Origin: Thermomicrobium sp.
GTDB taxonomy: Bacteria; Chloroflexota; Chloroflexia; Thermomicrobiales; Thermomicrobiaceae
Assembly (NCBI GenBank): GCA_025060175.1
Contig: JANXBE010000001.1
Span: 140,175 to 204,174 of the forward strand
Length of the DNA: 64,000 nt
Direction: 5' to 3'
Shown here: positions 1-9,426 of the stretch, in pieces
Layout of the letters: each line of letters opens with the position of its first letter
How positions within the stretch are numbered: position 1 is the stretch's first letter
Position numbers and translations under genes: made by a program
Notes under the pieces: generated by a model
What the model saw: the letters and a program-made list of their open reading frames with translations, nothing else
Databases searched by the model: none
What the model was told of the DNA's origin: nothing

Positions 1-1581
1 GACGCCGGAACCACCGTGTTCGATCACGACCGCTACCGCTACCCTGTGGCCGCCCGCTTCGGCGAAGCCGATGAACCAGGCATGCGGAGCAGCGTCGCCC
101 ACTTCTGCCGTGCCTGTTTTCCCACCGACGCGGAGCCCCTCGATACGCGCAGGCTGGGCGTAGCCGTTCTCGACCGACCACACCATGAGGTCACGGAGCG
201 CTTCTGCGGTCGCACCGTCGAACGCTCGAAGCCATTCGGACGGTGTGCGCCGCCAAACGACGTGTCCGTCCGGGGTTCGGACTTCCGCCACAAGATAAGG
301 CCGTGGGATCGTCCCGTCTCGTACCACCGCTGCCGCCACGAGAGCCATCTGGAGCGGAGTGACCTGCAGTTGGCCCTGTCCGAACGCCGTCTCGGCGAGA
401 CCGGCCTGACTGGCGAGAAAATCGCTCGTCCGGGCGATGCGACTGGGCACCACTGGTAGATCGAATGGAATCGCTCGCTCGAAACCGACTGCCCGAGCCA
501 TCTCCTCCAGTCGTTGTCCGCCGAGTTGCAGACCGACCTGAGCGAAGACGACGTTGAGCGAATACCCGTACGCTTCACGCAAGCTGTAGGCAACGCGCGA
601 CGGATCTGGCCGATTCCGTTCGATGATGACGCGCGAGTCGATGACGATGGCCCCATCGTCTCGATAGAGAGAATCGGGGGTGGCGATGCCTGACTCGAAT
701 GCGGCAGCGGCCGTGACCGTCTTGAAGATCGAGCCGGGGGTGTACTGTCCTTGAACCGGTCGAAGGAGCAGCGGTCCCCGACCATCCTGTTGCAGACGAT
801 CGAAGGAGCGGCGCGCCCGGTCGAGTTGTTCCGCCGTGGCACCCAGCGGAACACTGAGCTGGTTGGGATCGAACGCAGGGCTGGACACCAGGGCGAGCAC
901 CGCGCCGGTGTCCGCGTCGAGGAGGACGGCGGCACCGGCACGGTCTCCGAGGAGCCGTTGCCCCAGCGCTTGCAGGGCAGGGTCGACGGTCAGAACCACA
1001 TCGTGACCACGCTTCGTTCGATGCAAGAGACCGTCCAACCAGGCATCCCAGCTAGTGGCTCGTTGCCCAGACAGCTGGCCATCCCAAGCCTGCTCGATTC
1101 CCGCTGCCCCGTACAGTCCCGGCGAGTAGTACCCTGCCACATAGCCGTACTGCTCGTGATACACGCGGACCCGAGTGCCGCTGGAGTCCACCGTATCGCT
1201 CGCGAGTACTGTCCCATCCCGGAGGAGAATACGCCCGCGTTCGATTCGTCGTTCCGCAAGAACGCGGCGGAGGTCGATGACTCCCGACGCAGGGTCCGAC
1301 GCTTTGGCGAGGATCCGGTCTCGGTCCAAGAGGTGCGCCCGGAGCACCTGCACGGTAACGAGGCCGAAGCCTACCGCGAACACCAATGCGAGGTGGAGGA
1401 TCACCTGCGCTCCTGGCGCCAAGGGTCGACTCGGCCAGAGGGCGACCGCCCACAGTCCGGCGATGACGACCAGCAGCACGAGCCAGCGGGGATCGGCACG
1501 ATCCTGGGTGACGGCCACCCCGTAGCCGATGAGCATGAGGGACGCGATGATCGCGGTCGACCGCAAGAGACTTCGCCTCAC
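1..1581 (-). CDS. Penicillin-binding protein, class B transpeptidase (3' end cut by window edge)
   Basis: This is a monofunctional D,D-transpeptidase that cross-links peptidoglycan outside the cytoplasmic membrane. The GTG start at 1581 gives 527 visible codons, and the frame is open to position 1, so the C-terminus is missing. N-terminal hydrophobic segments (about residues 7-70) precede the catalytic domain. All three active-site motifs are readable: SIFK with the acylated serine at 284, SLN at 341-343, and KTGTAEV starting at Lys488. The start lies 4 bp after the stop of the FtsW/RodA gene, so the two are co-transcribed as a synthase/transpeptidase pair. The layout resembles the PbpA-RodA pairs of Gram-positive bacteria. 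Whether it serves division or elongation cannot be read from the sequence. Confidence 0.9.
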   Translation of the reverse strand, partial: MRRSLLRSTAIIASLMLIGYGVAVTQDRADPRWLVLLVVIAGLWAVALWPSRPLAPGAQVILHLALVFAVGFGLVTVQVLRAHLLDRDRILAKASDPASGVIDLRRVLAERRIERGRILLRDGTVLASDTVDSSGTRVRVYHEQYGYVAGYYSPGLYGAAGIEQAWDGQLSGQRATSWDAWLDGLLHRTKRGHDVVLTVDPALQALGQRLLGDRAGAAVLLDADTGAVLALVSSPAFDPNQLSVPLGATAEQLDRARRSFDRLQQDGRGPLLLRPVQGQYTPGSIFKTVTAAAAFESGIATPDSLYRDDGAIVIDSRVIIERNRPDPSRVAYSLREAYGYSLNVVFAQVGLQLGGQRLEEMARAVGFERAIPFDLPVVPSRIARTSDFLASQAGLAETAFGQGQLQVTPLQMALVAAAVVRDGTIPRPYLVAEVRTPDGHVVWRRTPSEWLRAFDGATAEALRDLMVWSVENGYAQPARIEGLRVGGKTGTAEVGDAAPHAWFIGFAEAGGHRVAVAVVIEHGGSGV

Positions 1582-1585
1582 TGTC

Positions 1586-2893
1586 TCACCCTCTGACGAG
1601 TTCGCTCGCCCGCAGCAGCAGGCCGACCATGATGAAATTCGTCACGAGCGAGCTCCCTCCCGCGCTGATGAACGGCAGGGTGATACCGGTCAAGGGAAGC
1701 AGCCGCACGGTACCCGCAAGAATGATCAACGTCTGCAACCCGAGGACGCTGACGAGGCCCACCGTCAGCAGTCGCACGTAGCTGTGCCTGATGCGGATCG
1801 CAATGGATAACCCGCGCATCACCAGGAGCAGGTAGAGAGAGAGTATCGCCACCGTGCCAAGACTGCCCAACTCTTCGCCGAGTGCAGCGAACGCGTAATC
1901 CGTGGCGACGACTGGAATGGACTGTGGATAGCCGAAGCCCCATCCGCTGCCGAAAATATGCCCGTGAGCGAACGCCAAATCGGCTTGGACCGGTTGCATC
2001 CCGAGTCCTGTCGGGTCCCGCCACGGATCGAGCCAAATCTGTACGCGCTGGCTGACGCGTGGGACGAGGCGGAGAGCGGCCACGACCGCAGCGGCGAACG
2101 CGAGCCCACCACCAAAGACGTACATGAATCGTCGGGTGGCGACATAGAGCATGGCAAGGAAGATTCCGAACAGGAGCAATGCATTCCCGAGGTCGTTTTG
2201 CAAGACGACGGCGAGAACCGCGATACCCCACATCGTCAGGAGTGGAATCAGATAAGGCAAGGGCGGGAGCGGTATCGGGCCGACTCGATAGGTTCCAGCG
2301 ATCAACTCGCGATGATCGTCCAGGTATCCGGCGAGAAACAACACGAGGAGAACCTTGACGACTTCTCCCGGTTGAACCGTGACGGGTCCGAAGTCGAGCC
2401 AGAGTCGAGCACCGGAACCCAAGTCCGTACCGAAGACCATCGTGACCACCGTCAGGGTCGAGGCCAGAACCGCCCAGGTGTACTTGAGTCGCTTGAGCCA
2501 GTGGAACGAACGAACGACCGCGACGGTTACCCACAAGGCGGCGAGCGCGAGCAGGAAATAGGCGAGCTGCCGCTGTGCGAGCGATGCCCAGACACCGGAC
2601 TGTTGGATGGCTGGACCGAGACGTTGACTGAGGAGAAGCCCGAGGCAAGCGAGGACGGTGACCACCGGGAACACGACCTGATCCGCCGCGGCGCGAAGGA
2701 GCGCGAGCCAGAAACTCGTCGCGAAGATGACCCCGATGAACAGCAGACTGACGACGAGGTCACTCCACGTCCAACGGGTTTCGCCGACCCGGGCCAAGGA
2801 AATCGTCAACAGTCCGACCAACGAGGCGCACGCTGGGATCACCAGCAACTGCATCTCGAGCCATCGTATCGTGAATCGTGCTCGCGTCATCAC
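1586..2893 (-). CDS. FtsW/RodA/SpoVE-family peptidoglycan glycosyltransferase
   Basis: A 435-residue polytopic membrane protein of the SEDS family, which polymerises lipid II into glycan strands together with a class B PBP. The sequence is almost entirely hydrophobic helices. It carries SEDS-like signatures such as GSGARLWLDFGPVTVQPGE (about residues 176-194) and a C-terminal LPLTGITLPFISAGGSSL segment. The start is GTG at 2893, directly followed by an in-frame ATG at 2890. Its stop lies 4 bp before the PBP start, and it sits 1 bp after the phosphorylase stop, so all three minus-strand genes probably form one transcript. RodA and FtsW cannot be told apart here. Confidence 0.93.
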   Translation of the reverse strand: MMTRARFTIRWLEMQLLVIPACASLVGLLTISLARVGETRWTWSDLVVSLLFIGVIFATSFWLALLRAAADQVVFPVVTVLACLGLLLSQRLGPAIQQSGVWASLAQRQLAYFLLALAALWVTVAVVRSFHWLKRLKYTWAVLASTLTVVTMVFGTDLGSGARLWLDFGPVTVQPGEVVKVLLVLFLAGYLDDHRELIAGTYRVGPIPLPPLPYLIPLLTMWGIAVLAVVLQNDLGNALLLFGIFLAMLYVATRRFMYVFGGGLAFAAAVVAALRLVPRVSQRVQIWLDPWRDPTGLGMQPVQADLAFAHGHIFGSGWGFGYPQSIPVVATDYAFAALGEELGSLGTVAILSLYLLLVMRGLSIAIRIRHSYVRLLTVGLVSVLGLQTLIILAGTVRLLPLTGITLPFISAGGSSLVTNFIMVGLLLRASELVRG

Positions 2894-2894
2894 G

Positions 2895-3764
2895 CTACGC
2901 CGGGAGATACTTGGCCAGCAACAACGACAGCCGCTGACGGACTTCGGTGGGCACTGCCTCCGGACGGGTCACGATCGCGTGTCGCAGTGCCGAGCCACAC
3001 GCACACTGTCCTGGAAGCCCGGGGAGTCGGTCGACCAGCGCACGGATGGTCCGTTGTGCCGCTTCCACGTTGAGCCGAAGGCGCTCGAGGACGACGGCGA
3101 CGTTGACCGGCTCTTCCTCGGTATGCCAGACGTCATAGTCCGTCACGAGCGCGAGGAGGGCGAAACAGAGTTCCGCTTCCCGGGCCAGCCTGACCTCTGG
3201 CATTGCGGTCATTCCGATGATGTCGAGGCCCCAGCTGCGATACAGTCGCGACTCCGCCTTGGTCGAGAACTGCGGACCCTCGATACAGACGTATGTGCCG
3301 CTCTCGTGAATGCGCGGTCCCGCCTCGCCGGCAGCCTGCACTAGGGCTCGTCGCAGTTCCGGACAGAACGGCTCGTCCAACGCGACATGAACCACCGGAC
3401 CGGTCTCCTCGAAGAAGGAGCGCGTGCGACGCACCGTGCGGTCGACGACCTGATCCGGGACGACGAAGTCGAGTGGTCGGATCGTCTCTCGAAGACTGCC
3501 GACCGCACTCACCGAGATGACCCAACGGACACCGAGAGTTTTGAAGGCCCAGAAATTCGCCCGTGCCGGCACGTGAGCTGGGCTGTGCTGGTGCGCTCGC
3601 CCGTGACGGGGGATGAATGCCACCCGCATGCCGCGTAGCGTCCCGATCGTGATGGTGTCGCTCGGTGGACCGAACGGCGTCTCGACATGGATCTCTTCGA
3701 CGGCTTCGAGATCGTCCATGCGGTACAACCCGCTCCCACCGAGAACACCCAGTTCGGCTCGCAT
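2895..3764 (-). CDS. mtnP: S-methyl-5'-thioadenosine phosphorylase
   Basis: A 289-residue cytoplasmic purine nucleoside phosphorylase of the MTAP family. It splits methylthioadenosine, the by-product of polyamine synthesis, into adenine and methylthioribose-1-phosphate. The N-terminal phosphate loop GGSGLY is at residues 9-14. RHGRAHQHSPAHVPARAN, SAVGSL and GPQFSTKAESRLY follow. The TDYDVW segment keeps the two aspartates that favour a 6-amino purine over inosine. The ATG at 3764 is chosen over a possible start 48 bp upstream because a GGGAGG ribosome site lies 9 bp before it and the family starts at this point. Confidence 0.93.
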   Translation of the reverse strand: MRAELGVLGGSGLYRMDDLEAVEEIHVETPFGPPSDTITIGTLRGMRVAFIPRHGRAHQHSPAHVPARANFWAFKTLGVRWVISVSAVGSLRETIRPLDFVVPDQVVDRTVRRTRSFFEETGPVVHVALDEPFCPELRRALVQAAGEAGPRIHESGTYVCIEGPQFSTKAESRLYRSWGLDIIGMTAMPEVRLAREAELCFALLALVTDYDVWHTEEEPVNVAVVLERLRLNVEAAQRTIRALVDRLPGLPGQCACGSALRHAIVTRPEAVPTEVRQRLSLLLAKYLPA

Positions 3765-3841
3765 GGTCGTTCTGCCTCCCTTCTCGCCGTCGAACCGAAC
3801 ACTCGTGACCACGCTACACTACCCGTGAGAGGAAGCGCCCG

Positions 3842-4525
3842 ATGCAGGTCCAGCACCGCACCTCGAAGAGGAAGCATACCGCTCGACCGAAGAACGCATC
3901 GCTGGTGAACGCCTCCCTGCAGGTCCTCCTGGCTGTCGGTTTTCTCACGTGGTGGTTGAGCCTGGTAGCCCGGCTGGGAACGATCGGCTCCATGGCCGCG
4001 CTCTCCGCTCCAGCCCTCGGCTCCGGGTGGACACAACTACCCGACCCTCGGGTCGAGACGATCGGAGACTGGGTCGTGCAGACGGTGGGCGGATCCGCCT
4101 TCTTGTCGACCCGAGCAGCTGGTGACCGGGTCCGCTTCGTTTTCGTGGGGACGGAGTTGGATCTCGTGGCACGGACGGGACCGGATGCCGGCACTGTTTC
4201 GGTACGTATCGAGGAGAGCGTTGGCACACGGAGCGCACGGCCGCCGTCTACGGTCATACTCGATCTCGAACGGTCTTCCGCACGGATCGAAACGCTTCCG
4301 GTGATCAACAACGCCGTGCCGGGTCTGCACGCGGTCGAGATACGCAACGAGGGGCCCAGCGAGTTCGCCCTCATGGCCATCATCGTCCGCGATCGTCCGA
4401 CCATTTGGTGGGCATTCATTCCGCCGGTGGTCTTGGGCCTCATCGCTCTGACGGTCGTCCTCGCTCGATGGTGGCGTGCGGTGGTTCACGCCCTTGGTTG
4501 GTGGCGCGCTGGAGCCGGTCCATGA
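3842..4525 (+). CDS. Membrane-anchored protein of the exopolysaccharide operon, function unknown
   Basis: A 227-residue protein that I do not recognise. A hydrophobic segment at about residues 26-45 and another at about 187-208 frame a soluble middle part that looks beta-rich and is probably extracytoplasmic. The C-terminus is short and tryptophan-rich. AGAGGAAG lies 6 bp before the ATG. Its stop overlaps the next start in an ATGA arrangement, so it is translationally coupled to the polymerase-like gene. It heads the polysaccharide operon; a role in presenting or recognising the glycan is a guess. A TACACT hexamer at 3815-3820 could be its -10 element, without a clear -35. Confidence 0.75.
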   Translation: MQVQHRTSKRKHTARPKNASLVNASLQVLLAVGFLTWWLSLVARLGTIGSMAALSAPALGSGWTQLPDPRVETIGDWVVQTVGGSAFLSTRAAGDRVRFVFVGTELDLVARTGPDAGTVSVRIEESVGTRSARPPSTVILDLERSSARIETLPVINNAVPGLHAVEIRNEGPSEFALMAIIVRDRPTIWWAFIPPVVLGLIALTVVLARWWRAVVHALGWWRAGAGP

Positions 4526-5952
4526 GAGGCCGCATGTGGTCCGATGCAGCCGTCTCAGGGCTGAGACAGCGGGCCATCAGCTCCCTCCGTGACCAGCCGA
4601 GCATCGCGACGGTATTGGTATGCGTCTGCCTCGCGGTGCTCGCTGTAGGCGTACCGATCCCGCTGGTCCTCGTTCTCCTCGTGGTCATGGTTGCAGCCAC
4701 CGCTTGGAGACCGGCAGCAGCCGTCAGCGCGGTACCGATGACGCTCCCCTTTGGACCGCTGACGCTCCAGATCGGCCCCGCCGCGTTTTCGGTCATCGAG
4801 GTTGCCCTGCTCACAACGGCCAGCGGGGTCATGGTCTACGGTCTACGGCAAGCCGTTCGCAGGGGTTCCCTGCAAGGTGGCTGCAGAGAGGCTCGACGAC
4901 TGCTGCAGGAAGCACAATTCGTGCCGTTGGCTGTCGCCATCCTCGCCGTCGGGACTGTATCACTCGGGACGATCGCTGATCCGACCCACCTGCGTGAGAG
5001 TCTTCGTTTTTGGCGGTGGATCGTCGTCGAGCCTGTCGTCTTTTATGGCATGGCTCTTTGGTTCCTGAGAAGTGAGCAGGACGCTGGCCGGTTGGTTCGC
5101 GTGTGGGTCGGAGCAGCAGCCGCTGCTGCCGCTCTCTGTCTGGTGCAGTGGAGCGTCGGTGGGGGACTGACCGTCGAGGGAGTGCGTCGTCTGACCGGCT
5201 TCTATCCCCATCCCAATGCAGCGGCGTTGACGCTGGAACGGCCTGCTCTGGCAGCGCTGTCCCTCGCGCTCGCCTCCGGTGGTCGACATCATCGGTGGTG
5301 GTGGCTTGCAGCCGCGGTGACCGGCGTCGCGACGGTGCTCACGTTTTCCCGTGGCGCGCTGCTCGCCCTCCTGCTTGGGCTCTTTGCGCTACTTTGGCTA
5401 CTGCGACGATATCGTGTAGCCGTCTCCCTCCTCGTCGGCAGTCTCTTCTCGCTCATCCTCGGATTCGCGGCGTTTCCTGATCGACTCAGCGCAGGGATCC
5501 TCGCTGGGGGCGATTCGCTCCGATTGGCTATTTGGCGGAGTAGTGTCGCCATGCTGGCCGATCGTCCGCTCACGGGCGTCGGGATCGATCAATTCCTCTA
5601 CCAATACGTTCCCCGCTATGTCGAGCCGGTAGCGTGGCCGGAGCGGTTTACCAGCCACCCGCACAATGTCGTTCTCGAGGTCTGGTTGCATTTCGGGTTG
5701 ACTGGACTCGTCGTGCTGGGGTCCGCTGGTTGGTTGGTCGTTCGCGCCGTACGTCGCAGTCGACATTGGCCTCTCGGCGTGGCAGCCGGCATCAGCCTGT
5801 TGGGTGGTTTCGTCCACGGCTGGGTGGACCGGACGTTCTTTGCGCCTGAACTCGCGCTCGCCTTTTGGCTCGCCGCTGTCATACTTGAGTTGCCGCGCAC
5901 CGCACGCAGCGCGGCAGTGGATACGAGGAGGACGCCGTGCGAGTGCTGGTGA
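4522..5952 (+). CDS. O-antigen ligase/polymerase family membrane protein (copy 1)
   Basis: A 476-residue polytopic protein of the Wzy/WaaL type (PF04932-like). Such proteins polymerise glycan repeat units or transfer polymers to an acceptor on the outer face of the membrane. It has about ten hydrophobic helices. The central part holds FYPHPNAAAL, TFSRGALLALLLG and the large-loop segment ADRPLTGVGIDQFLYQYVP followed by SHPHNVVLEVWLHFGL, the typical family order. The ATG at 4522 overlaps the previous stop. The frame extends further upstream, but that part is inside the preceding gene. The 3' end overlaps the GTG of the next gene by 16 bp. Confidence 0.85.
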   Translation: MRGRMWSDAAVSGLRQRAISSLRDQPSIATVLVCVCLAVLAVGVPIPLVLVLLVVMVAATAWRPAAAVSAVPMTLPFGPLTLQIGPAAFSVIEVALLTTASGVMVYGLRQAVRRGSLQGGCREARRLLQEAQFVPLAVAILAVGTVSLGTIADPTHLRESLRFWRWIVVEPVVFYGMALWFLRSEQDAGRLVRVWVGAAAAAAALCLVQWSVGGGLTVEGVRRLTGFYPHPNAAALTLERPALAALSLALASGGRHHRWWWLAAAVTGVATVLTFSRGALLALLLGLFALLWLLRRYRVAVSLLVGSLFSLILGFAAFPDRLSAGILAGGDSLRLAIWRSSVAMLADRPLTGVGIDQFLYQYVPRYVEPVAWPERFTSHPHNVVLEVWLHFGLTGLVVLGSAGWLVVRAVRRSRHWPLGVAAGISLLGGFVHGWVDRTFFAPELALAFWLAAVILELPRTARSAAVDTRRTPCECW

Positions 5953-6890
5953 CAGGCGGTGCCGGATTCATCGGCTCACACCTGTGTGAATCGCTCTTGG
6001 GGGATGGATTCGAGGTCATCGCAGTCGATAATCTCTCGACTGGACGCGTCGACAACGTCGAGCATCTGTTGAGCCACCCTCGATTCCAGTTCGTGCACCA
6101 CGACGTCACCGACGAACTCGATGTGCAGGTCGACGCGATCTACCATCTCGCGAGTCCAGCGAGTCCAGTCGGATACCGGCGCTTCCCGATCGAGACGTTG
6201 CTCGTGAACTCACTCGGGACGCTGAGGTTGCTCGAATTGGCTCGCCGGAGCGGGGCCCGTTTTTTGTTCGCGTCCACCTCGGAAGTGTACGGCGATCCGT
6301 TGGTCCATCCGCAGCGCGAAGACTACTTCGGCAACGTCAATCCGGTCGGTCCGAGGAGTTGCTACGACGAGGGAAAACGGTTCGGAGAAGCGTTGAGCAT
6401 GGAATTCGTGCGCACCTACCATGTCGACGTTCGTATCGCGCGCATCTTCAACACCTACGGCCCACGCATGGATCGGGACGACGGTCGCGTGATGCCGAAT
6501 TTCATCACTCGGGCGCTCAACGGTGAACCGATCGAGATTTATGGAGACGGTCGCCAGACACGCTCGTTCTGCTACGTAGCGGACCTGGTGCGTGGACTCC
6601 GGCTGCTGATGGAACGGGACGGACTCGCCGGCGAGGTCGTCAATCTCGGCAATCCGGACGAGAGGAGTGTTCTAGAGTTGGCCGAGCTCGTGCAACGGTT
6701 GTGTGGACGATCCGTCCCGCTGGTGTTCCGACCACCGCGCCCCGATGACCCGATACGCCGGTGTCCCGACATCACTCGTGCGCGAGCGCTGCTCGGTTGG
6801 GAACCGCGTGTACCGCTCGAAGAGGGAGTCCAGGAGACGATCCGTTACTATCGTCACCGTCTCGCGGGAATCGCATCCGCCGATGAATGA
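5937..6890 (+). CDS. UDP-glucuronate decarboxylase (UDP-xylose synthase)
   Basis: A 317-residue short-chain dehydrogenase/reductase of the UXS group. It converts UDP-glucuronate to UDP-xylose with a bound NAD. The Rossmann motif GGAGFIG is at residues 7-13, and the catalytic Tyr143 and Lys147 (YDEGK) follow the STSEVYGDP loop. YHLASPASPVGY at 69-80 and the NPVGPRSCYDEGKR segment are characteristic of UXS rather than of 4-epimerases or rhamnose enzymes. The GTG start has GAGGAGG 5 bp upstream. It lies between two polymerase-like genes and suggests that the glycan contains xylose or another pentose. Confidence 0.9.
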   Translation: MRVLVTGGAGFIGSHLCESLLGDGFEVIAVDNLSTGRVDNVEHLLSHPRFQFVHHDVTDELDVQVDAIYHLASPASPVGYRRFPIETLLVNSLGTLRLLELARRSGARFLFASTSEVYGDPLVHPQREDYFGNVNPVGPRSCYDEGKRFGEALSMEFVRTYHVDVRIARIFNTYGPRMDRDDGRVMPNFITRALNGEPIEIYGDGRQTRSFCYVADLVRGLRLLMERDGLAGEVVNLGNPDERSVLELAELVQRLCGRSVPLVFRPPRPDDPIRRCPDITRARALLGWEPRVPLEEGVQETIRYYRHRLAGIASADE

Positions 6891-8400
6891 GGTGGCGGTC
6901 CGTTTCGAGCCTCGCCTGATCGATCGGGTCAGTCCGTTCCTGGCTCTCGCTGGCGTCCTGACCCTCGTCTGGATCCCCTTTCCCGTTGGGGCAGCCGCGC
7001 TCGTGGCCCTCATGGCGGGCACGGTGGCCCTGATCTGGCCGGTCACGATTCCGATCGCACTCATCCTTTCGGTTCCAGTTCAGGACGTCGTGCAGATACC
7101 CGTCGCGGGTTTCGGTATCACACTGACTCAGCTCCTCGTAGCTGGCACACTCGTCGGCTTCCCGATCGTGTTGCTGGTGCGGTCGTCGCGTGTCCACTTT
7201 CCGGCGGTCGCGGTCGCTCTCACCGCATATCTCCTGGTGCAGATTGCGTCACTCACGGTCGCGGCCAATGTGCTCTATGGGATCGCCACCATCTTCCGCT
7301 GGAGTACTGCCCTCCTTGCGTTTCTCGTCGTCATCCACCTGATGGCGAATCGGAAGGCCGCGACGCTCTTGAGCTACGGTCTCTTTCTCGCAGCGGTCGC
7401 GGAAGTTGGTTTCGGGACGGTGCAAGCAGCTCTGGGATTGGCGCCGCCCAGTTTCGCTGTCGCCGCCGGACTGTACCGAGCTTACGGGACGTTCGGACAG
7501 CCGAATCCGTTCGCTGGCTACCTTGAAATGACAGGATTCTGGCTTGCCGCACTCAGTCTGTGGTTTCTCCGTTACGCGATCGTGCTGTCGCGACGCTATC
7601 GTCGCACGCGCCTTCGCGGGTTCATGGCGAGTGCGTCGACGCGACGGACCCTCGTCGTCGTGTCGATGACCGCGGTGCTGTTCGGGTTCGGCGCTCTGGT
7701 CAGTCTGGTCGGAATCGTCTTGAGCTTCTCTCGGGGGGCATGGGTCGGGACGCTCGCCGGGCTGGGTACCCTGGTGTTGCTCGGTCCGCGCGTCGTTCGG
7801 CGCTTGGCCGTAGCGGCAGCATTCGTGCTGTTGGCGTTCCTCCTTGCGGGAGGATGGGACACACTGCCAGCAGCGGTCCGTGAACGGACGCAGCAATTGA
7901 TCACGCAGGCCGGTCCGTTCGACGTTCGTGACGTCCAACTCACGGGCGGCAACTGGGCCGTGGTCGAACGGATGGTCCATTGGCAAGCGGCCTGGGACAT
8001 GTTCCTGGATCACCCCTGGACTGGGGTGGGAGCCGGAAACTTCAGCGTGGCCTTTCCCGACTATTCCCATCACCCCCTCTTCCGCATCGCGCGCGGACAC
8101 GCGCATAACTACTATCTGCACGTGTTGGCTGAGTTAGGAATTCCGGGGTTCGTCTCCTATGGAGCTGTGCTGGCGCTCGGTGTCGTCATGATCGTGCGCG
8201 TTCTCCGTTGCAATCGCTCGTCCTTCGATCGTTCGCTCGCGTTGGGAACGCTGGCTGCAACCACGGCAGTGCTGGTGCACAACCTTGTCGAGAATCTGCA
8301 TGAACTCCACCTCAGTATCCAGCTGTTCAGCCTGTGGGCCCTCACCTGGAGAGCGTCTATGAGGTGGATCGACACTGGATCGAGGCGATGGATACGGTGA
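6883..8400 (+). CDS. O-antigen ligase/polymerase family membrane protein (copy 2)
   Basis: A 505-residue polytopic membrane protein, the second Wzy/WaaL-like protein of this operon. It shares the family order: an FGQPNPFAGYLEM segment, SFSRGAWVGTLAGLG, then DHPWTGVGAGNFSVAFPDY and RGHAHNYYLHVLAELGIPG. It is clearly diverged from copy 1, so one may polymerise and the other ligate. The ATG at 6883 overlaps the end of the decarboxylase gene by 8 bp; an upstream extension of this frame runs wholly inside that gene and is not used. The end overlaps the next start. Confidence 0.85.
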   Translation: MNEVAVRFEPRLIDRVSPFLALAGVLTLVWIPFPVGAAALVALMAGTVALIWPVTIPIALILSVPVQDVVQIPVAGFGITLTQLLVAGTLVGFPIVLLVRSSRVHFPAVAVALTAYLLVQIASLTVAANVLYGIATIFRWSTALLAFLVVIHLMANRKAATLLSYGLFLAAVAEVGFGTVQAALGLAPPSFAVAAGLYRAYGTFGQPNPFAGYLEMTGFWLAALSLWFLRYAIVLSRRYRRTRLRGFMASASTRRTLVVVSMTAVLFGFGALVSLVGIVLSFSRGAWVGTLAGLGTLVLLGPRVVRRLAVAAAFVLLAFLLAGGWDTLPAAVRERTQQLITQAGPFDVRDVQLTGGNWAVVERMVHWQAAWDMFLDHPWTGVGAGNFSVAFPDYSHHPLFRIARGHAHNYYLHVLAELGIPGFVSYGAVLALGVVMIVRVLRCNRSSFDRSLALGTLAATTAVLVHNLVENLHELHLSIQLFSLWALTWRASMRWIDTGSRRWIR

Positions 8401-9422
8401 GCTCGAGAGAATCGCTGCCTCCGAGCGGCCGGGCTCGCAGCGAAGCTCGCTCGCCGGCAGTGTGGTCCGGTTTTTGGAGCGGGCGTCGGCTCGCGCGGCT
8501 GGTCGGGGGTTCGGTTCTCGTCGCGGTTGTGGTCGGTGTGCTCTGGTGGCGGAGCGGCGCCGAACTTTCGCGGGTGGCTGCGCTGCTTTTCTCAGCTGAT
8601 CTGGGATATGTAGCGTTAGCGCTCGCCGCCTACTACGGATCGTTCCCGATTCGGGCCTGGCGTTGGTCTCTCCTGCTCTCGCGCGCCACCGACGGCGCTC
8701 CACCCGTTCGTCTCCATCTCCTCCTGCTCCCCTATCTCTACGGCTGGCTCCTCAACTGCGTGATCCCCGCGAAGGTCGGTGAGTTGTACCGTTGTTACCT
8801 CGCTCACCGCAGACTTCGAACCCCCTTGGGTACGGCGTTCGGTACCGTCCTCCTCGAACGCGCTGCCGATTTCGCCGTGCTCGGCGGCCTCTTCCCGCTC
8901 GTGACACTCCTGGTTCTCGGCTCTCCTCCAAGCGACTCGCTCCGTCTCTTGCAACTCGCAGCCGTCCTCGGTTCGATCCTCGTTGTGCTCGCTCTGATTG
9001 CCTTGCGACGGACTGCGCGAGTGCTCCACCGCTTTCCCCCGCGTCTCCAACGACCGATCGCTGCACTCGCGGGCGCGTTGGCACTCGATGTCCGCATGGG
9101 TGCTCGACTCCTCGGCACGACGCTTCCACTGTGGGCGCTCGAGGGGCTTCGGGTGTACGCAGAGAGCCGCGCACTCGGTTTGCACTTCGGGCTAGCGCTT
9201 GCCCTGCTCGTCGCACTCATCGCAGCGCTCCTCACCACCATTCCGTTGACGCCAGCCGGGATCGGGGCCGTCGAGCTCGGAATCGCTGGTACCCTTCTCG
9301 TGCTCGGGCTTCCAGCCGAGCAGGCCATCGCCCTCGCACTGCTCGATCGCCTGGTCGCTTACTGGTCCGTGTTCGTCGTGGCCGGTCCGCTCTGGCTCAC
9401 CGATTACCTGCGTAGGAACTGA
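8388..9422 (+). CDS. MprF/AglD-like integral membrane protein (UPF0104)
   Basis: A 344-residue membrane protein with about eight hydrophobic helices, matching the lysylphosphatidylglycerol synthase transmembrane region family (PF03706). The conserved family features are NCVIPAKVGELYRCYLA (about residues 123-139), a Leu-Glu-Arg step in VLLERAADFAVLG, and LTPAGIGAVELG near the C-terminus. No aminoacyl-transferase domain follows, so lysyl transfer to lipid is unlikely. In archaea and in polysaccharide clusters such proteins are associated with lipid-linked sugars. The start is ATG at 8388, or GTG at 8397, which overlaps the preceding TGA. Confidence 0.85.
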   Translation: MDTVSSRESLPPSGRARSEARSPAVWSGFWSGRRLARLVGGSVLVAVVVGVLWWRSGAELSRVAALLFSADLGYVALALAAYYGSFPIRAWRWSLLLSRATDGAPPVRLHLLLLPYLYGWLLNCVIPAKVGELYRCYLAHRRLRTPLGTAFGTVLLERAADFAVLGGLFPLVTLLVLGSPPSDSLRLLQLAAVLGSILVVLALIALRRTARVLHRFPPRLQRPIAALAGALALDVRMGARLLGTTLPLWALEGLRVYAESRALGLHFGLALALLVALIAALLTTIPLTPAGIGAVELGIAGTLLVLGLPAEQAIALALLDRLVAYWSVFVVAGPLWLTDYLRRN

Positions 9423-9426
9423 GACG

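Noticed and set aside
1958..3073. 371-codon plus-strand frame across the FtsW/RodA gene
   Set aside because: Antisense to a strongly supported SEDS protein and the phosphorylase; no recognisable motif.
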